DNA from: Artemisia argyi
Lineage: Eukaryota > Streptophyta > Magnoliopsida > Asterales > Asteraceae
Assembly (NCBI GenBank): GCA_030686995.1
Contig: CM060697.1
Location: 106,639,272-106,703,271 of the forward strand
Direction: 5' to 3'
Length of the DNA stretch: 64,000 bases
Both the position numbers and the translations under genes were made by a program. Positions 21,806-34,987 of this stretch are shown here, piece after piece; within the stretch, counting starts at the first letter, position 1; each line of letters opens with the position of its first letter. A model generated the notes under the pieces. That model saw only the letters and a list, made by a program, of their open reading frames with translations, was not told where the DNA came from and did no database searches.

Positions 21806-22738
21806 ATTTAGGTGTTCACGAAATGAACATTGACTACTCAAGTGCTTGACGTTGGCCACACAACTTTACTCTCCAAGACTATCTACAAGTTGGAGAAGTC
21901 GATATATGCGTGTTTATTTTCTTAATAATTACAAACCAAATTGTTTGTCATATCATTGACTTATTATTCCCTTCAAAAAATAATGACACATGTTTATGTT
22001 CGTTGTTGTTTGTTACTTTATTCACACATGTAACTCCTTAATGAATAATTTCTTTGAAAATCCCCGTGATTCCACGGGTCTATAAGATAGTACTACATAT
22101 AATGGAAGAGAGGTGATTTGCACACTCTATAAAGTGATTGTGACCCTCTAATTTATTGTGTTTGGACATTTATACCCTCACAATTACCTTATACTTTCAC
22201 CCATGTGAGGGTATAAATGTCCAAACAAAATAAATTGGAGTGTCCCAATCATTTAGCGGAGTGTGCAAATCATCTCCTATAATGGAAGGATCACTCTCTC
22301 TCCATTAAATCCTAGAACTTAAAATTAAGGAACACAACATTAAAAGCATAACTTCAAATGCAAGGATATGTAATATGAGAAAAATATCACTTTCCTTTTA
22401 ATTAATCGAAAGTCTTAACTACATTTAATGTAACATGGTCTATAACAAATTACTATGCCATTAATAAAGAACGACTAAAATGCTCTACTAATTCAAATAA
22501 AAACTAATGATAGTTGATATTTTTTTTAAGAATAATATTTGTGTTTTATCTAATACTACATATAACTGAGGGATTACTCTCTCTCCATTAAATCCTAGGG
22601 AATGTTTGGTAGGGTAAAATTCAGAGAAATGAAATGAAGCGCAGAAATCAAATTCACATAAATGAATTCCACAGAAATTCAGTAAAAATTATATTGTTTG
22701 GTAACACCAGAGAATTGACTTAAGAAATCAGTAAAAAA

Positions 22739-22739
22739 A

Positions 22740-22822
<83 letters not shown>
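22739..22822. repeat. (ATT)n(ATC)n microsatellite between units 3 and 4
   Basis: Same compound structure as at the previous two junctions. Confidence 0.95.
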
Positions 22823-22824
<2 letters not shown>

Positions 22825-22886
22825 ATTTAGGTGTTCACGAAATGAACATTGACTACTAAAGTGCTTGACGTTGGCCACACAACTTT

Positions 22887-22905
22887 ATTTATTATTATTA
22901 TTTAA

Positions 22906-22948
<43 letters not shown>

Positions 22949-22965
22949 TATTATTATTTATTATT

Positions 22966-23025
<60 letters not shown>
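22887..23025. repeat. Long imperfect (ATT)n tract
   Basis: About 140 bp of ATT units with a few ATTT interruptions that truncate array unit 4. Confidence 0.95.
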
Positions 23026-23296
23026 CCTCTAAGATTTGGTTTCCACTCAATATGTAAAGGAAATGGATTCCTTGATTTTATATGTAAATTCAACTTTTTA
23101 AGAATTGCAAATCTCCACCTTTTTATTTCTAGGCTACCAAACAAAATAAATGAATTTAAAATTAAGGAACACAACATTAAAAGCCATAACTTCAAATGCA
23201 AGGATATGTAATATGAGAAAAATATCATTTTCCTTTTAATTAATCGAAAGTCTTAACTACATTTAATGTAACATGGTCTATAACTAATTACTGTGC

Positions 23297-23432
<136 letters not shown>

Positions 23433-23540
23433 ATATTTGTGTTTTATCTAATATTACATATAACGGAGGGATCACTCTCTCTCCATTAAATCATAGAACT
23501 TAAAATTAAAGAACACAACATTAAAAGCTTATTGTACAAT

Positions 23541-26274
23541 CAATTAAACATAATAACTTCAAATGCACAAAATTTAATTTTAAGTATTACATGTTATAAA
23601 GTTTATGATACAAATATTTGCTCCACTGCTAAATGTCTTTTAAACAAAAATTTAAGCAATAGACATGATAAAGCATATGGTACAAACTTTTCATCCATTA
23701 ATCTCTTAAACCTTAAATTTAAGCAATACACATGGCAAAGCATATGGTACAAATATTAAATAATTAAATACACTAATTAATGTTATTTTTAAAACATCCC
23801 AAAAATGAAAAATCTTTGTTATTATACATATTGTACAAATTAATAAAACACATAAAGCTTCATACATGTTGTATACTAACAAGTTGATGGTACATATGGT
23901 TTTGAAAGCCCTACTGGACAAACGAGTTCAACCGGTAACCGATGTCTCCACCGGTTTAGCTAGCCAATAAAAGCCGTTCGAAAATGAAACGGAGAGGAAC
24001 GGTCGAAGCCGGTAAAAACGGGCGAACCATGCCGAACCGGGATCATTTTCTTTTTGTTTCTCTCTGGTTAATCAATTCGTCGATATAATTTAGTTGGTGC
24101 TTGAACTTTAATCACAGGATACCCGTCGCTTCAATGCGCGAGTACCATGTTAGTGCTATATAATATATTTAAGAAAGTTTTTCATTTTAAACTCTTTATC
24201 ACTCCACTTGTTACATTCATACAAATAGAAGGACAAGTATTGATATGTAACTCGAGAAAATTTCATTTTCCTTTTAACTTATCTTAAGTCTTAACTACAT
24301 TTAATGTGATATGATCTATAACTAATTACTATGTCTCTATCTCAATTATTTCAAATTAGAATTAAGAGTATCGTGTATGGTGGCTTGAGGGATACGCAAG
24401 CCTACGTGGACCGCGTTATAGCGGCACCATCACAACGGTACTAAACGCCATTATAACGGCCGCTAAGCCGGTGGCGTATGCCATAACATGACTCAGTGCC
24501 GGAACTTGAACATTTTTTTTTGGGGGGGGGGGGGGGGGTCGAACTTATTTTAGGGAGGGCGAATCGGAGATTTGTTTGTAACCTCAACTAAATTACCCAT
24601 AAAACCTATAATATTTACACTAGATGCTGCAAATTTTGGGGTGCCGGGACCCTCCCCTGCCCTTACATAGTTCCGCCCGTAATGATAAAGGAGTGTTTTG
24701 TGATTTCTTTTTTGGATTAAGACGGGTATATTTATCAGAGGCGGACCTATGCCTTGCGACTTTGCGTAGGCGGTGCCCGGGAACCACATTGGATGAAAAA
24801 ATCTGTTAGAAGAGATCTATAAATTTTTTCAGGAACTACTTTAGAAATTATTTGAAAACTACCTTGGATCGATAAAGAAAGAAAGACAACTAAAATAATA
24901 GAATGTTTCGGATAAAAAAGTTTTCGGGCATCATCGTCGGAATTGTAATAAAGAAGTTGGAGTCTTTTGTTTCAGTAAAAAGGTTGGCAAGATGAGGTCG
25001 GTATTGTTTTAGAATAAGCAAATGTATGTGGCTAGAAGAGGGGTACGTGGGCTTAATCAAAAGTTCTTTTTTCCAAAATGGGTATTTGTCTGATTATGTT
25101 GGTTTGTTTTCAAATAAAGTTCAATAGAAGTAACTTCCATCAGAAGTGTTCTTTTTGTGGATACTTAAATCGTATAAATTGATACACACATCACAATTAT
25201 AAACATACAATGTTATAACATATCCATTAGTGATATGATATTGTCGCGTGTGTATCAATTTATGTGGTGTAAGCATAACCCCCTTAAAAAAAATTCAAAT
25301 ACTTGCACTATATAGTTAAATGTATGCAATTACTTTTAAAATTAAACTAATTAAAATTTGGTTTATATGCTTCATTATATCATATGTATAAAGTGTTTAT
25401 CTTTGCTAATAAAAATATATGATTGTTAATATGGTATTGGCCCGACAAGGCGATAAAGTCGTAATTCCTCGATAGAATCATATGTGTTATAGTACCCGAC
25501 CTGGTTTTGGTGATTCGGCTCGTTAACCTTTTGATTTTACAGTCTTGATTGAACTAGGGAACATTGTGTTGTGTTGTGTTTGTGTTTAGGTTGTGTTTAT
25601 ATAATTTGTATTTTTATTTAATAAATGAAAATATATTTTGTTTAAATAATTGAAAAAAAAATGGGTCTCAAAAAGTGGTATTAATGTGGTGTTATGATAA
25701 GGGGTGATTTTTTGGTGTTGATATTGAAATGTTAAAGTTGAGGTGGCGGTACGTTTTTGGTGTTACGGTGTTATGACACCTTAGCCTTTTAGTGATGTTG
25801 GTGTTAAAGCTGATGTGGAATGGCGTGCCACCAAAAAGGGGATTTAACATATTATGACACCTTGTGCTCTAATGTTATGCACCTGGTGTTAAATCAAACC
25901 ATATCGACCCGAACCTGTACCGAACATTTTGGTCCGGTCCTTGGTTTGGTGTTTTAGGCCAAATCGGTCTTTGGTCAGATCCCGTCTTAGTCGGTCAACT
26001 CCAATTTTCAGACCGTGATAAGCCCTAGACACATTTGTGTTTATATTGCCCCGCTTTATTCTCTAAATTTATATTTATTTTTATATAAAATAGTAACACT
26101 AATATTGTTTAATATTACTTGAATGTTAATTTCTTGTTATCCATAAAGTTATTGGCACGAAAAACATAATAAAAAACGTTTGTAAAAATTTTCATTACAT
26201 TTTTTGTGTCAATGCAATGCATGGTTACCCTACTACACCAAATACACAATTATTTCTGTAGTAACCAAATCAAG
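23541..26274. other. Intergenic TE relics upstream of duplication copy B; no gene
   Basis: Contains a GC-richer block (23,930-24,060) with repeated ACCGG motifs, a repeated GCGGC/GCCGC fold-back near 24,390-24,470, and a G18 run (24,520-24,538) within a GCCGGAACTTG/CAAATTTTGGGGTGCC-type repeat. A fold-back with TTGATACACAC arms lies at 25,170-25,270, and GGTGTTATGACACC repeats at 25,690-25,880. None could be given exact ends, and no open frame resembles a known protein. Confidence 0.5.
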
Positions 26275-26566
26275 TTAACATAAGCTGGTTAAAGAAAGAA
26301 AAGTTAACAGAAGAAAAATAACATTAAAAAAGTGTAAACGGAAAAATTATTATATAGAGTATGTTTTAATATTATTCAAAAGATATATAACATTAATTTT
26401 CAAGACAAAAATAATTAACTATGGACCATCTAGAAGTACAAGACCAACAAATTAGTTTCAATCAAACTTCATTGACTTGGTAAATATTGTGGAATATATA
26501 CAAGAAAATTGTTGCATGTGCAATTATTGTGCACCATCTTATTAACCTTCAAGTTAGTTTTTCAGC

Positions 26567-26573
26567 TATAAAA
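26567..26573 (+). promoter_or_regulatory. TATA box of the EG45-like gene
   Basis: TATAAAA about 94 bp upstream of the ATG, in a stretch conserved with copy A. The spacing leaves a short 5' UTR of about 60 nt. Confidence 0.65.
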
Positions 26574-26660
26574 GGAAAGCATTTGTATTCATTATTCACC
26601 AAACTAAATAAACAACTTCACAAATCATATTTAGAGTTTCCAAAGATATACATTACAAAG

Positions 26661-27211
26661 ATGGGTTCGATGACTAAAATTTTTATCTTGATTGTTATGG
26701 TTGCATGTCTCACAACGGTTGCTCATGCCATTAATGGCCAAGCAACTTTCTACACTCCTCCCTACAAACGTAGGTATACCAACATCTTTTAACTAAAGGT
26801 TCATTTCTTCTTAGTTGACTTATATTGAGTTTTTGATTGTCTCATGTAGCATCGGCATGTTTTGGCAATCAAGACAAAGGTAATATGATTGTAGCAGTCA
26901 ACAGTGGTTTGTATGCCAACGGAGCTGCATGTGGAACTAGATACAGTGTGACATGCACAGGTGGAACCAATGCTGGCGTTCCACAGCCTTGCACCGGCAA
27001 TAGTGTTGATGTTACAGTTGTTGATCTTTGTCCCGGATGTTCTTCAATTCAAATTGATCTTTCCCAAGAGGCATTCGCAGTGATTGCTAATACTGATGCC
27101 GGGAGAATCAACATTGAATATAACCGGTAACTATACATTATACAATAAGTTTCATTTGAACCATGAATAATTTGACTAACCTTGAACTGTTGTGTGATTT
27201 TCAGGATCTGA
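26661..27211 (+). CDS. EG45-like domain / plant natriuretic peptide-like secreted protein
   Basis: Three exons: 26661-26769, 26850-27126 and 27205-27211 (393 nt, 130 residues), all introns GT-AG. The last exon supplies only the end of an Arg codon, Ile and the stop. Residues 1-23 form a clear signal peptide ending AHA. The mature part starts INGQATFYTPPYKPSACFG, typical of the EG45/expansin-like double-psi beta-barrel. It holds six cysteines (ACFG, AACG, VTC, QPC and CPGC) and the VDLCPGC motif. The family acts outside the cell. Members such as plant natriuretic peptide A and blight-associated p12 are linked to water and ion balance and stress. Length is normal for the family. The start is fixed by the signal peptide and the conserved position in copy A. 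Next gene begins 1.7 kb downstream on the same strand. Confidence 0.92.
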
Positions 27212-28891
27212 TTCATTGAAATATGTATGCAAGATGCCAATATTGAACGCTCTTGATGAGTGTTCTTTTAAATAAATGGACTCTATCAAGGCATGGAGTC
27301 ATTGAATAAAATTGTTGTTTTATCAAAAGTTGGTTCTACTCATTATAAGAATTTGAGTAATTACTTATTTCTTTCAGCTGTTTAGTTTGATATTGTCTTT
27401 TTATAGTGTATGTTTTTGTTATGTTTGTGAAAGTGTTCAAGTCTCTTGCTATAACAACCGAATGAATATGATACAAATGTCTAGTATCATAAAATGTATA
27501 TCTATCATAGAAGATAAAAAAATATTTTGATTCTGCATCCATGGTTAACAAAACGTTACGCAATTAGTAATACATAACAAAAGATTTCGAAAAATCAAAC
27601 TCATATTACCATACCTTCAAGGGGTGAACTCTTTTACTATGGCTTGATATAGACATACAAAATTTTTGAGATTCAATCCAAATAAAGACAATGTATCATG
27701 ACTTATATAAAGTTGAAATTGATAGCATTGTGTTAGAAAAATTGGTAACATATTATGTGCAAAAGATAGTTATTGGCAACATATATATGCTTAAAGTTTT
27801 CATCTATTTGCATAATCGTATTCAATAAAAATGTACATAAATACAAACTAAATAATATTATACGTTCATTCCTATTTATTGCACAATATTCGTTTTCTAT
27901 TTTTAATTTAGGTGTGAAAAATGGTTAAATGAGAATTATAAGAAATTTGTGTGAAAGGCCTAATATAGATGGTCTTAGCCCATTAAGAAAAACAATGTTA
28001 TTTGATTGGGTTTATACATTTTTCGAACAAATGCAAGTTTTATAAGCACACACTGAATGAATAAAGTAGCTTTCTTGGACTAAGGGGGTTTTTGGCTAAA
28101 CTTGATGGGTTTATGAGATTATTTGCCTATATATGTTAAATAAGCCGAACTAAGTGTTTGGCTAAGATTATATAATGGTTTTTTGATAAACCCAAACTTT
28201 ATGGCTTATTTAAGGATGAGTTAATATAAAAATATTATATAAAATAACTTTTATATCGTCATTTAATATTTACTCCTTAATTAATGTTAATCCTCCGGCT
28301 TACAAGATTATGATAAGTGGAAAACTAACGATTTAGATAAAGAAAGATAATAAATATAATACACATGTCAAATTTTTATCTATTCTATATATAAAGAAAA
28401 AACTAGAAAATGAAAATAAAAAGTCGAAACTAGAAAAAGAAATGTTGAAAACATATGTTTCAAAAGAAAAAACTATTAATACACATTGAAAATCGGGTTG
28501 ACCTGGGATACTTCAAACCCGACGGGTTGACCCAGGACGCTTCAAACCCGACGGGTTGATTCGATTTAGCTTGACCCGTTTTTTCGACTCAATTTGTCGG
28601 GTTGATCCGGTTTAAATTGACCTATTTTTTGATCGAAATGATTTAAGTAGTTGAACCATCCGAGTCAAAGCAGGTTTCAAAATATTATCTTTAATCCCAA
28701 AATAATACTAGTATAATAAAGATGTAAGAGGGTATAAAAATGCAGTAAGGATAAACCCAGACACTCGGTTGATAACTTAGCCAAACACCCCTAAAGAAAC
28801 ATTTTTGTTGACACTTGACGACAGTCTATAGACCGTCACCATCGCCGTAAACATGAACACCGTGGCATGACCACCACTGTAGAAAACCACA
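27212..28891. other. Intergenic between the two duplicated genes; no gene
   Basis: Collinear with 940-2758 of copy A minus the Tourist insertion. Position about 28,152 holds the single TAA empty site. It includes a 45-bp block near 28,749-28,793 that copy A lacks. The promoter of the downstream gene should lie in the last 150 bp. Confidence 0.65.
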
Positions 28892-31800
28892 ATGAAAGCC
28901 ATCACCATTTCTCCCACTCAAACCCCCTTTCTACGGCCTACCCATCATCACCACCTATCTCTACTTTCTTTCTCTAAACCAACCAAATTCGTTACCGTTC
29001 GTTGCAACTCATCTCCAACCAGTTCTGACAATATCAAAATCCCACAACAACATAAAAAAGATGTAGTTGTCAAAGACAATGATGATGTTTCATTCGATAA
29101 GTTTGAGGTTGAAGTTGGGAATCCTAGGAATGGTTTGCCGGCTACTAGATTATTAGGATTAAGTTCAAGTGATCAGGCTTTTTTTCTTCTAACTTTCATT
29201 GCTTGCACGGTGAACATTCTACTTATTTTTTTCCATTTCATAAGTTGAGTTATGTTTTGTTAATTGAACTTGTTAGGGGGTGTTTGTTTTGGCTTATATA
29301 AGTTTATCATGTCATAATAATAAACTTATAAGCCGAAATGTTTCAAGATAAGCCACAAAAAACGAGCTTATGAAACATAAGCAAAACCAAATAAGCTGTA
29401 AGCTGGCTTTATAAGCCGAAACCAAAGTGCAATTTTAGTGAAAAAATTAAGGGGCCTATGCAATTTTAAATTGCATATTATGCATTTAATCATAAGCAGT
29501 TTGCATCTATACAGACACTCAGAAATGCTGTATCAAAATGCAATAAGTAGATAAGCAGTTTCAAACATTTATCTATATGTACATCGACATTATAGTATTT
29601 TTGGCTTTATTTGTGGACCATCTGGGGTTACGGATGCTTCTATCATATTTTTATCATAAATTGGTACTCTCTGTTGTATGTGATTCTAGAGTTGGGCTTA
29701 CTCTGCTTAATTCATTTCTTGTTATTATGGTTCTTTCAAATTGTACTGAGAAGTGGTGTACTAGTGTACTGCTTATGTTGCTATAAAGAAAATAGAAGTA
29801 AAGTTTTAAAGTTAACTATTGAGCTGGACCATATAAAACTGAAAGGAGAATTAGAGCCTATTTGTTATTTGTATGTCCTAAATTCATAGGTGTTTTTTTA
29901 GTTTCGTGGGATTTTGGTTGCGAAGAAATGTAATGTTTGATATGGGCAGGCTACTGCATCGTTCGTGGGCTTTGTCATGGCAGCTGTTCCAACATTATTT
30001 GTAAGTTTTTACCTTTCAATGATCTGATTACCGTATTGATGATTTGTTTCTTGGTTTCATGGAGTGCACCATTTCAATATACCTCTGTTGTTTGCTGCAA
30101 TCTGATTAGAGGTCATTCTGTGCTCTGTGGATAACTATGCCTAATGACGGCTTTAGCTGTCTACTTTGTCACATGTTAAATGTGTTGTTTACATGGATTT
30201 GAAACTGAATTAGTGTCCGCTTCTATTTATACACAATGATCCATCTGGTATTAGAAGAATTGAAGCCTCAAGTATTATTTTTAAATTTCAATGTCGCTGT
30301 AAGGCTTACATTGTTCATGGCAAAACAAAGAATGGTTAATTTCACCCTTACAGCAACTGAACAGTTTGATGACTTTTTGACAATAACCATTAATATGGTG
30401 AAGAATATTAAAATCTTTGTAGTTAATAGGTGATTGTCCAAGTAAGTCGTTATGGGGAATTGCTTTAACTTTCTACTTAGATAACTCTTAGGGTATAGCC
30501 GATGTGCGTTTACTCAGTTACAGCACTCTATATTTACGTCACTCAGAGCATAGGGAGTGGAGGGCCACTCCTGATGCTCTTATATCAGTTGTAAAAAATA
30601 TATATTTTCTAGCACTTCGTTGCAATTAGGAAGCTCCCTTTAGGTGCGAAAGGTGACTTAGCATATGTAAATAATCTACCTAAGCTTGCTCTCAGTTATT
30701 GAAATTGGGTGATCAATGAAATTTATGGAAGTTGGTTGTGGTGATTGAGCTGGATGTCCTATGAATACATTATTATTAAGTGCCCAGAGGTGTTTATGAA
30801 ATTGACTAGGTTATAGTTGTGTTCTTCTCATTTGGGCATGATTCATGTCGGGTACATCTTGGAGGATAAACATAAACAAAAGACAAATCAAACCAAGTAA
30901 ACCATCCGTAAAGTATGCCTAAATTTCTGACAAATCTTCCTAATTCAGGCCTATATCACTTCCAGATATATTTGAATCTTAAAATGTCGTGGCTACGAAT
31001 GTTATCTTGCCATTCTATTTGTACACACTTAATCATGATGTCGATCCTATGATATATTTAATCCAACCTTTGCTAGCTTAAATATATGACCCTGAAGCTC
31101 CCTATCACCCTATGGTTCATGGTAGTTTTATTAATGTGTTTTGGCTACGCATATTGTTGCATATACGGTTAGTGTAATGCATGTAAATCATCAATGCAGT
31201 TGATCTTTTTTTTGTAAGTCTAAGTTGCGAGTTGTGTTTGTATTGACAGGCGATGAGTAGAACTGCAATTGCTTTTGCAAAGTTGGCAGATACTGCTCGT
31301 GAGGAACTTCCTAGTACAATGGCTGCTATTAGGCTTTCTGGCATGGAAATCAGTGATCTTACCCTTGAGCTTAGCGACTTGAGGTTAACTGATACACCCT
31401 GATATATAATGTTCTATTTTCCTTATAAGTTGTCACATAATGTTGTTACAGCAATCACTTGTATATCGAATGTGGTGCACGAGATACCAATATTTTGTGA
31501 CCATTGAAGGGTGTGAAAGGGATTATTCATTTATTCCTTTTAACCATTATCAATTTTGGTTAACTAGATCTTGTCATAAAACTTTTTATCTTCCTGGTGT
31601 TGATCATTTGTTAAAAAATCTATTTCAGCCATGAGATATCTGATGGAGTAAACAAGTCTGCTCAAGCTGTGCAGGCAGCAGAAGCTGGAGTCAGACAAAT
31701 TGGTTCATTGGCTCGACACAAAACTTTATGTATGCTATCAACTCTTCCCTATTCACTTACTGCATTGCTTTTGTACATTTTATTTAGAGGTGATAATGCG

Positions 31801-32284
31801 TTGGGTCGACTGAGTTGACCCAAAACATCTTTTCCCAAAGGTTAAACAATTCCTGTTTTCAAAGTTTAACCTGCCGCCACATAAGCATTTAACCAATTTA
31901 ACAAGTCAAAAGAAAGTTGATGGAGTAAACTGCTAAAATGTTATTTTGGTTCAAATAACGTACATTTTGTGTGCTAAATATGAAATTACAATAAATAATC
32001 AATGATGATGACATAACCCGAAATGTATATGTTCATAAGTAAATGGGTCAAAATTGCCTCTAAAAATCAACATTATATAAGCTTTGTGTTTTGTTAATAC
32101 AGCAATGATTGAGGAACGAGCAAACCTTCCTGAGATTTCAATACAACCAGTTGTTGCTGGAGTTGCAAAGAAGACTTCTCAGGCTGTTGGACAAGCCGGT
32201 AGAACCTTTATGAATATGATATCTGGAAGTGACTCGAGTTTAGTAGATGAAACAACTCACCCAACTGAGAGTTTAGATACCTAA
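28892..32284 (+). CDS. Plastid-type membrane protein with DUF948-like region
   Basis: Five exons: 28892-29209, 29950-30000, 31250-31383, 31629-31729 and 32103-32284 (786 nt, 261 residues). All introns are GT-AG and phases are consistent. Residues 1 to about 45 are Ser/Thr/Pro-rich with few acids, like a chloroplast transit peptide. A long hydrophobic stretch runs from about 95 to 123 (AFFLLTFIACTATASF...), encoded across exons 1 and 2. It is followed by an amphipathic helical region (about 124-195: AKLADTAREELPSTM, ISDLTLELSDL, NKSAQAVQAAEAGV) resembling DUF948, and a hydrophilic tail. I expect a thylakoid or envelope membrane protein with a stromal coiled-coil part. Biochemical role unknown to me. 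The start is supported by the conserved ATG in copy A. The gene is the only intact copy in the window. Confidence 0.87.
29277..29655. mobile_element. Insertion in intron 1 of the copy B membrane-protein gene
   Basis: Copy A passes directly from the sequence matching 29,276 to that matching about 29,656. Copy B has about 380 extra bases starting GGGGGTGTTTGTTTTGGCTTAT. An inward repeat of the GGCTTATAAG type occurs in the first 140 bp (ATAAGCC arms), as in hAT-type MITEs. I could not define a matching right terminus or target duplication. Confidence 0.5.
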
Positions 32285-33519
32285 CCTTTCCATCTTTGAT
32301 AGTAAGATCCGCTACCTTTTAAATTTTTAATACATATCAATAACTCCAATCTTTTACGCATTGAGATGTTACTCTTGGAAATACATGCTTCAATAATGAA
32401 ATTTAGAATGTATAGCTGTAACAAACATAGATTTTAGTTCACATGCTGTTACAAAACCTGAGGTGGAATCTTATATTTTGGAAACACATAATTAAGCAAT
32501 TTCCTCATTACGCCATCATGTCACTGTGGACTCTTGCATTGTTTTCGATAGCATTAGGGACTTGATTTCGTTCTTTGTTTGTTTTTGTCTGAAAATGTGA
32601 GCGAATATCTTTTCAAAATAGGAAGTTCGAATGTGCAAATCATCTCCCTATTCAAATACACACATGGCCATTCGAGTATCAACTTTCACAATTTGGTTAA
32701 CATCATTTTTGTTACCAAAACCTACTTTAGACAGAAATAACACGTTCAATGAAAGCTACTTGCTAAAGACTCGTTCAATGAAAACTACTTGCTAAAGACT
32801 ATGACACACTTTGTTAGAGAATAATTACTGCTATTACAAAGTGTATGATATAATTTATCAAAGATTACAAATAACTTGATTTGAGGCGTACGTTTGTAGT
32901 GTCTGAAACATAATTTCTCCCGAATTAATATGATTGCTTTGAAGATACTAACAACTAGTTTAAGAATATGTTTAACTTAAATCAAGCGAATCTACTACTT
33001 CATGTTGGAGTTTCATGATAGATTTTTTTCCCATGATGTCGATAATCTTATTTTCTATAGAGACAAAAACGCCTACAAAAATCCATAGGGTTGTGGTTAG
33101 CAAAACCCTATACAGTATAAATGAATGGTTTTCAACTAATTGTTGCAGCTTTTCGTTGCTCTCACGCTCTATATTTTCTATTTCGGAACGATGCACACTT
33201 CACAATGAAAAGATGAAGGTTTCATTTTGTTTTAACGTGGAACACATTTATCAAGTTCCAACACTTTTAATTAGGAAAGATAAGCGTTTGTTGTGTCACA
33301 GGTTCTGTCTTTTTGCTGTTCATATTTTGCTCAGTATTGGGGTGGTTCCTGTCGACATAGTAGGACTATAGGAGTAACATATAAGTACTGTGGTCCGTGC
33401 CATTCGTATGGTTTGGTCTCCATTGGGTCCCCTCCTTTTTAACATCTTGTTTGGAGTTGTGGGCTTCCATGTTTTGTTTGTACTTCACTACTTTGGTTCT
33501 TGGTTTAATATGTTTTGCT
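32285..33519. other. Intergenic; 3' flank of the membrane-protein gene, no gene seen
   Basis: The first about 300 bp are probably 3' UTR. A 118-codon frame (33,015-33,371, plus) and overlapping minus frames have no recognisable domain and look like chance frames in a decayed repeat. Near 32,640 is a single GTGCAAATCATCTCCC end of the fold-back family seen at 18,332. Confidence 0.5.
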
Positions 33520-33528
33520 TTTTAAAAA

Positions 33529-34978
33529 GAGGTAATTCCAAAAACACCCCCCAAGTACAACCCACTCACCCTATCCACCCCAAAAATTTTAGTTTTCTTC
33601 AAATACCCCAGGACGACCCTCTCTCAAAAATTCTTGAGCGACTCTCACATAATTTTGACATGTGTCCCTATGAGGTGTCCCCACTGTGTACTTCCATAGT
33701 ACAACCAACCCACTAATTTCTTAGGCGACTGGGACCTACTTTCTTGGGCGACTTTGTTTTTTTGTCTTTTGGTGGAAAAAATAATAATAAAGTTAATTAC
33801 ATATTTAGTAAATTACATTTATACCCTCACACTTTCTTTTGTACCTATGGCTTTAAAACTTGTACATTTTGATTATTGTATAAACTCCAGCCACCACCAC
33901 TTACTCCGGCCACCACTACCTACTCCGGCCACCACCACCACCCACTCCGACCATCACATTTTTTTGCAACAATAATCAAAATCAAATAAATAAATCTACA
34001 TACCAAAACAAATCCTCAGATCCAAAACAAAAAATTACAAGATATTGAAAAGAATGAAAAACCTAACCATTTGTACTTATTGTATAACTCTAAGCAAGTA
34101 GCCACTGTAAGTTAATTAAAAACTGTACAGATGTTACCATTTGTACTTAGTATAGCTAACAGATCTTTTACTTCATATTTGCATAAAATTCTAAAATTTA
34201 CAAAACCTATTCAGAGTAGAAATTCATATTTTTTTTATGATTTTCTATCCAACTAAAGGTATCAAAAGTACAAATTTAGATGTAAGCTGGTCAATTTAGT
34301 AAACCAATAACATATTTTTCATTTATTAAATGACTATAAACCAAGAGAACGTATGGACTATGAAACCAGTATTCTATAAACATAAGCTTCCATAGAACTC
34401 ATATAAAGATATGTATACAAAATCAATACATAGTAAATTTAAATAAACAAAGAATATAGTCGGATCTGGGTTTGGGTTTGTTATCTTCACCTTGCCACTT
34501 CCAGACGATATCTTGTAAGGCAGGACGCACATCCTCTTCGCAAAATCCCTTGCCACTTCCAGAAGAATATGGTCGGATCTGGGTTGGGTTTGGTTTTGTT
34601 ATCTTCACCTTGCCACAACCGCGACCTCAGGCGCTACCTCAGACACCTCAGCTTTTAAATGGATCTAGGGTTTTAGATGGATGTGTTAGCAGAATTGGAG
34701 GTGTTGGTTGGATCTGGGTTTGGTTGATGGTGAAAGAGAGAGATGAAGGAGAAGAGTTAAATGAGAGAGAGCGTGTGTGTGAGGGTAAACATGTAATTAT
34801 ACCCTGGACAAAATTATAAAAAAACACACCTACCCTTAGACACATGTCAACAATCTATAATAGTCGCCCAAAAATTTAGAAGCGACAGTAGCCCATGGGG
34901 CATTTAAAGAAGTTGAAATTTTTTGGGGCACATGGGGTGAGTACCATTGTACCTTTGGGGTATTCTAAGAATTAGCTC
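33529..34978. mobile_element. Non-autonomous MULE with 9-bp target duplication
   Basis: 1,450 bp. The ends read inward GAGGTAATTCCAAAAAC and GAGCTAATTCTTAGAATA and stay similar for about 90 bp (both continue with ACCCC...ACTCACCC...CCCCAAAAA). TTTTAAAAA is duplicated at 33520-33528 and 34979-34987. Long TIRs and a 9-bp TSD are the Mutator-like signature. The interior has a duplicated stretch (about 34,460-34,615, GGATCTGGGTTTGGG type) and proline/histidine-like CCACCACC repeats but no transposase. Confidence 0.85.
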
Positions 34979-34987
34979 TTTTAAAAA

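Larger units (their letters stand above)
26275..31437 (+). repeat. Segmental duplication, copy B (intact genes)
   Basis: Starts TTAACATAAGCTGG, identical to the window's first bases. Collinear with copy A through the EG45-like gene and exons 1-3 of the membrane-protein gene, ending in intron 3 near 31,437 where copy A is broken. It lacks the MITE, Copia and Helitron of copy A, and has its own insertion near 29,277-29,655. Whether homology extends left of 26,275 cannot be seen because copy A meets the window edge. Confidence 0.93.

Noticed and set aside
18959..23025. Regularly spaced repeats that might suggest a CRISPR-like array
   Set aside because: Units are about 1 kb and joined by microsatellites in a eukaryotic genome; no short repeat-spacer pattern.
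33015..33371. 118-codon plus-strand frame downstream of the membrane-protein gene
   Set aside because: No domain, no signal and low-complexity flanks; likely chance in a decayed repeat.
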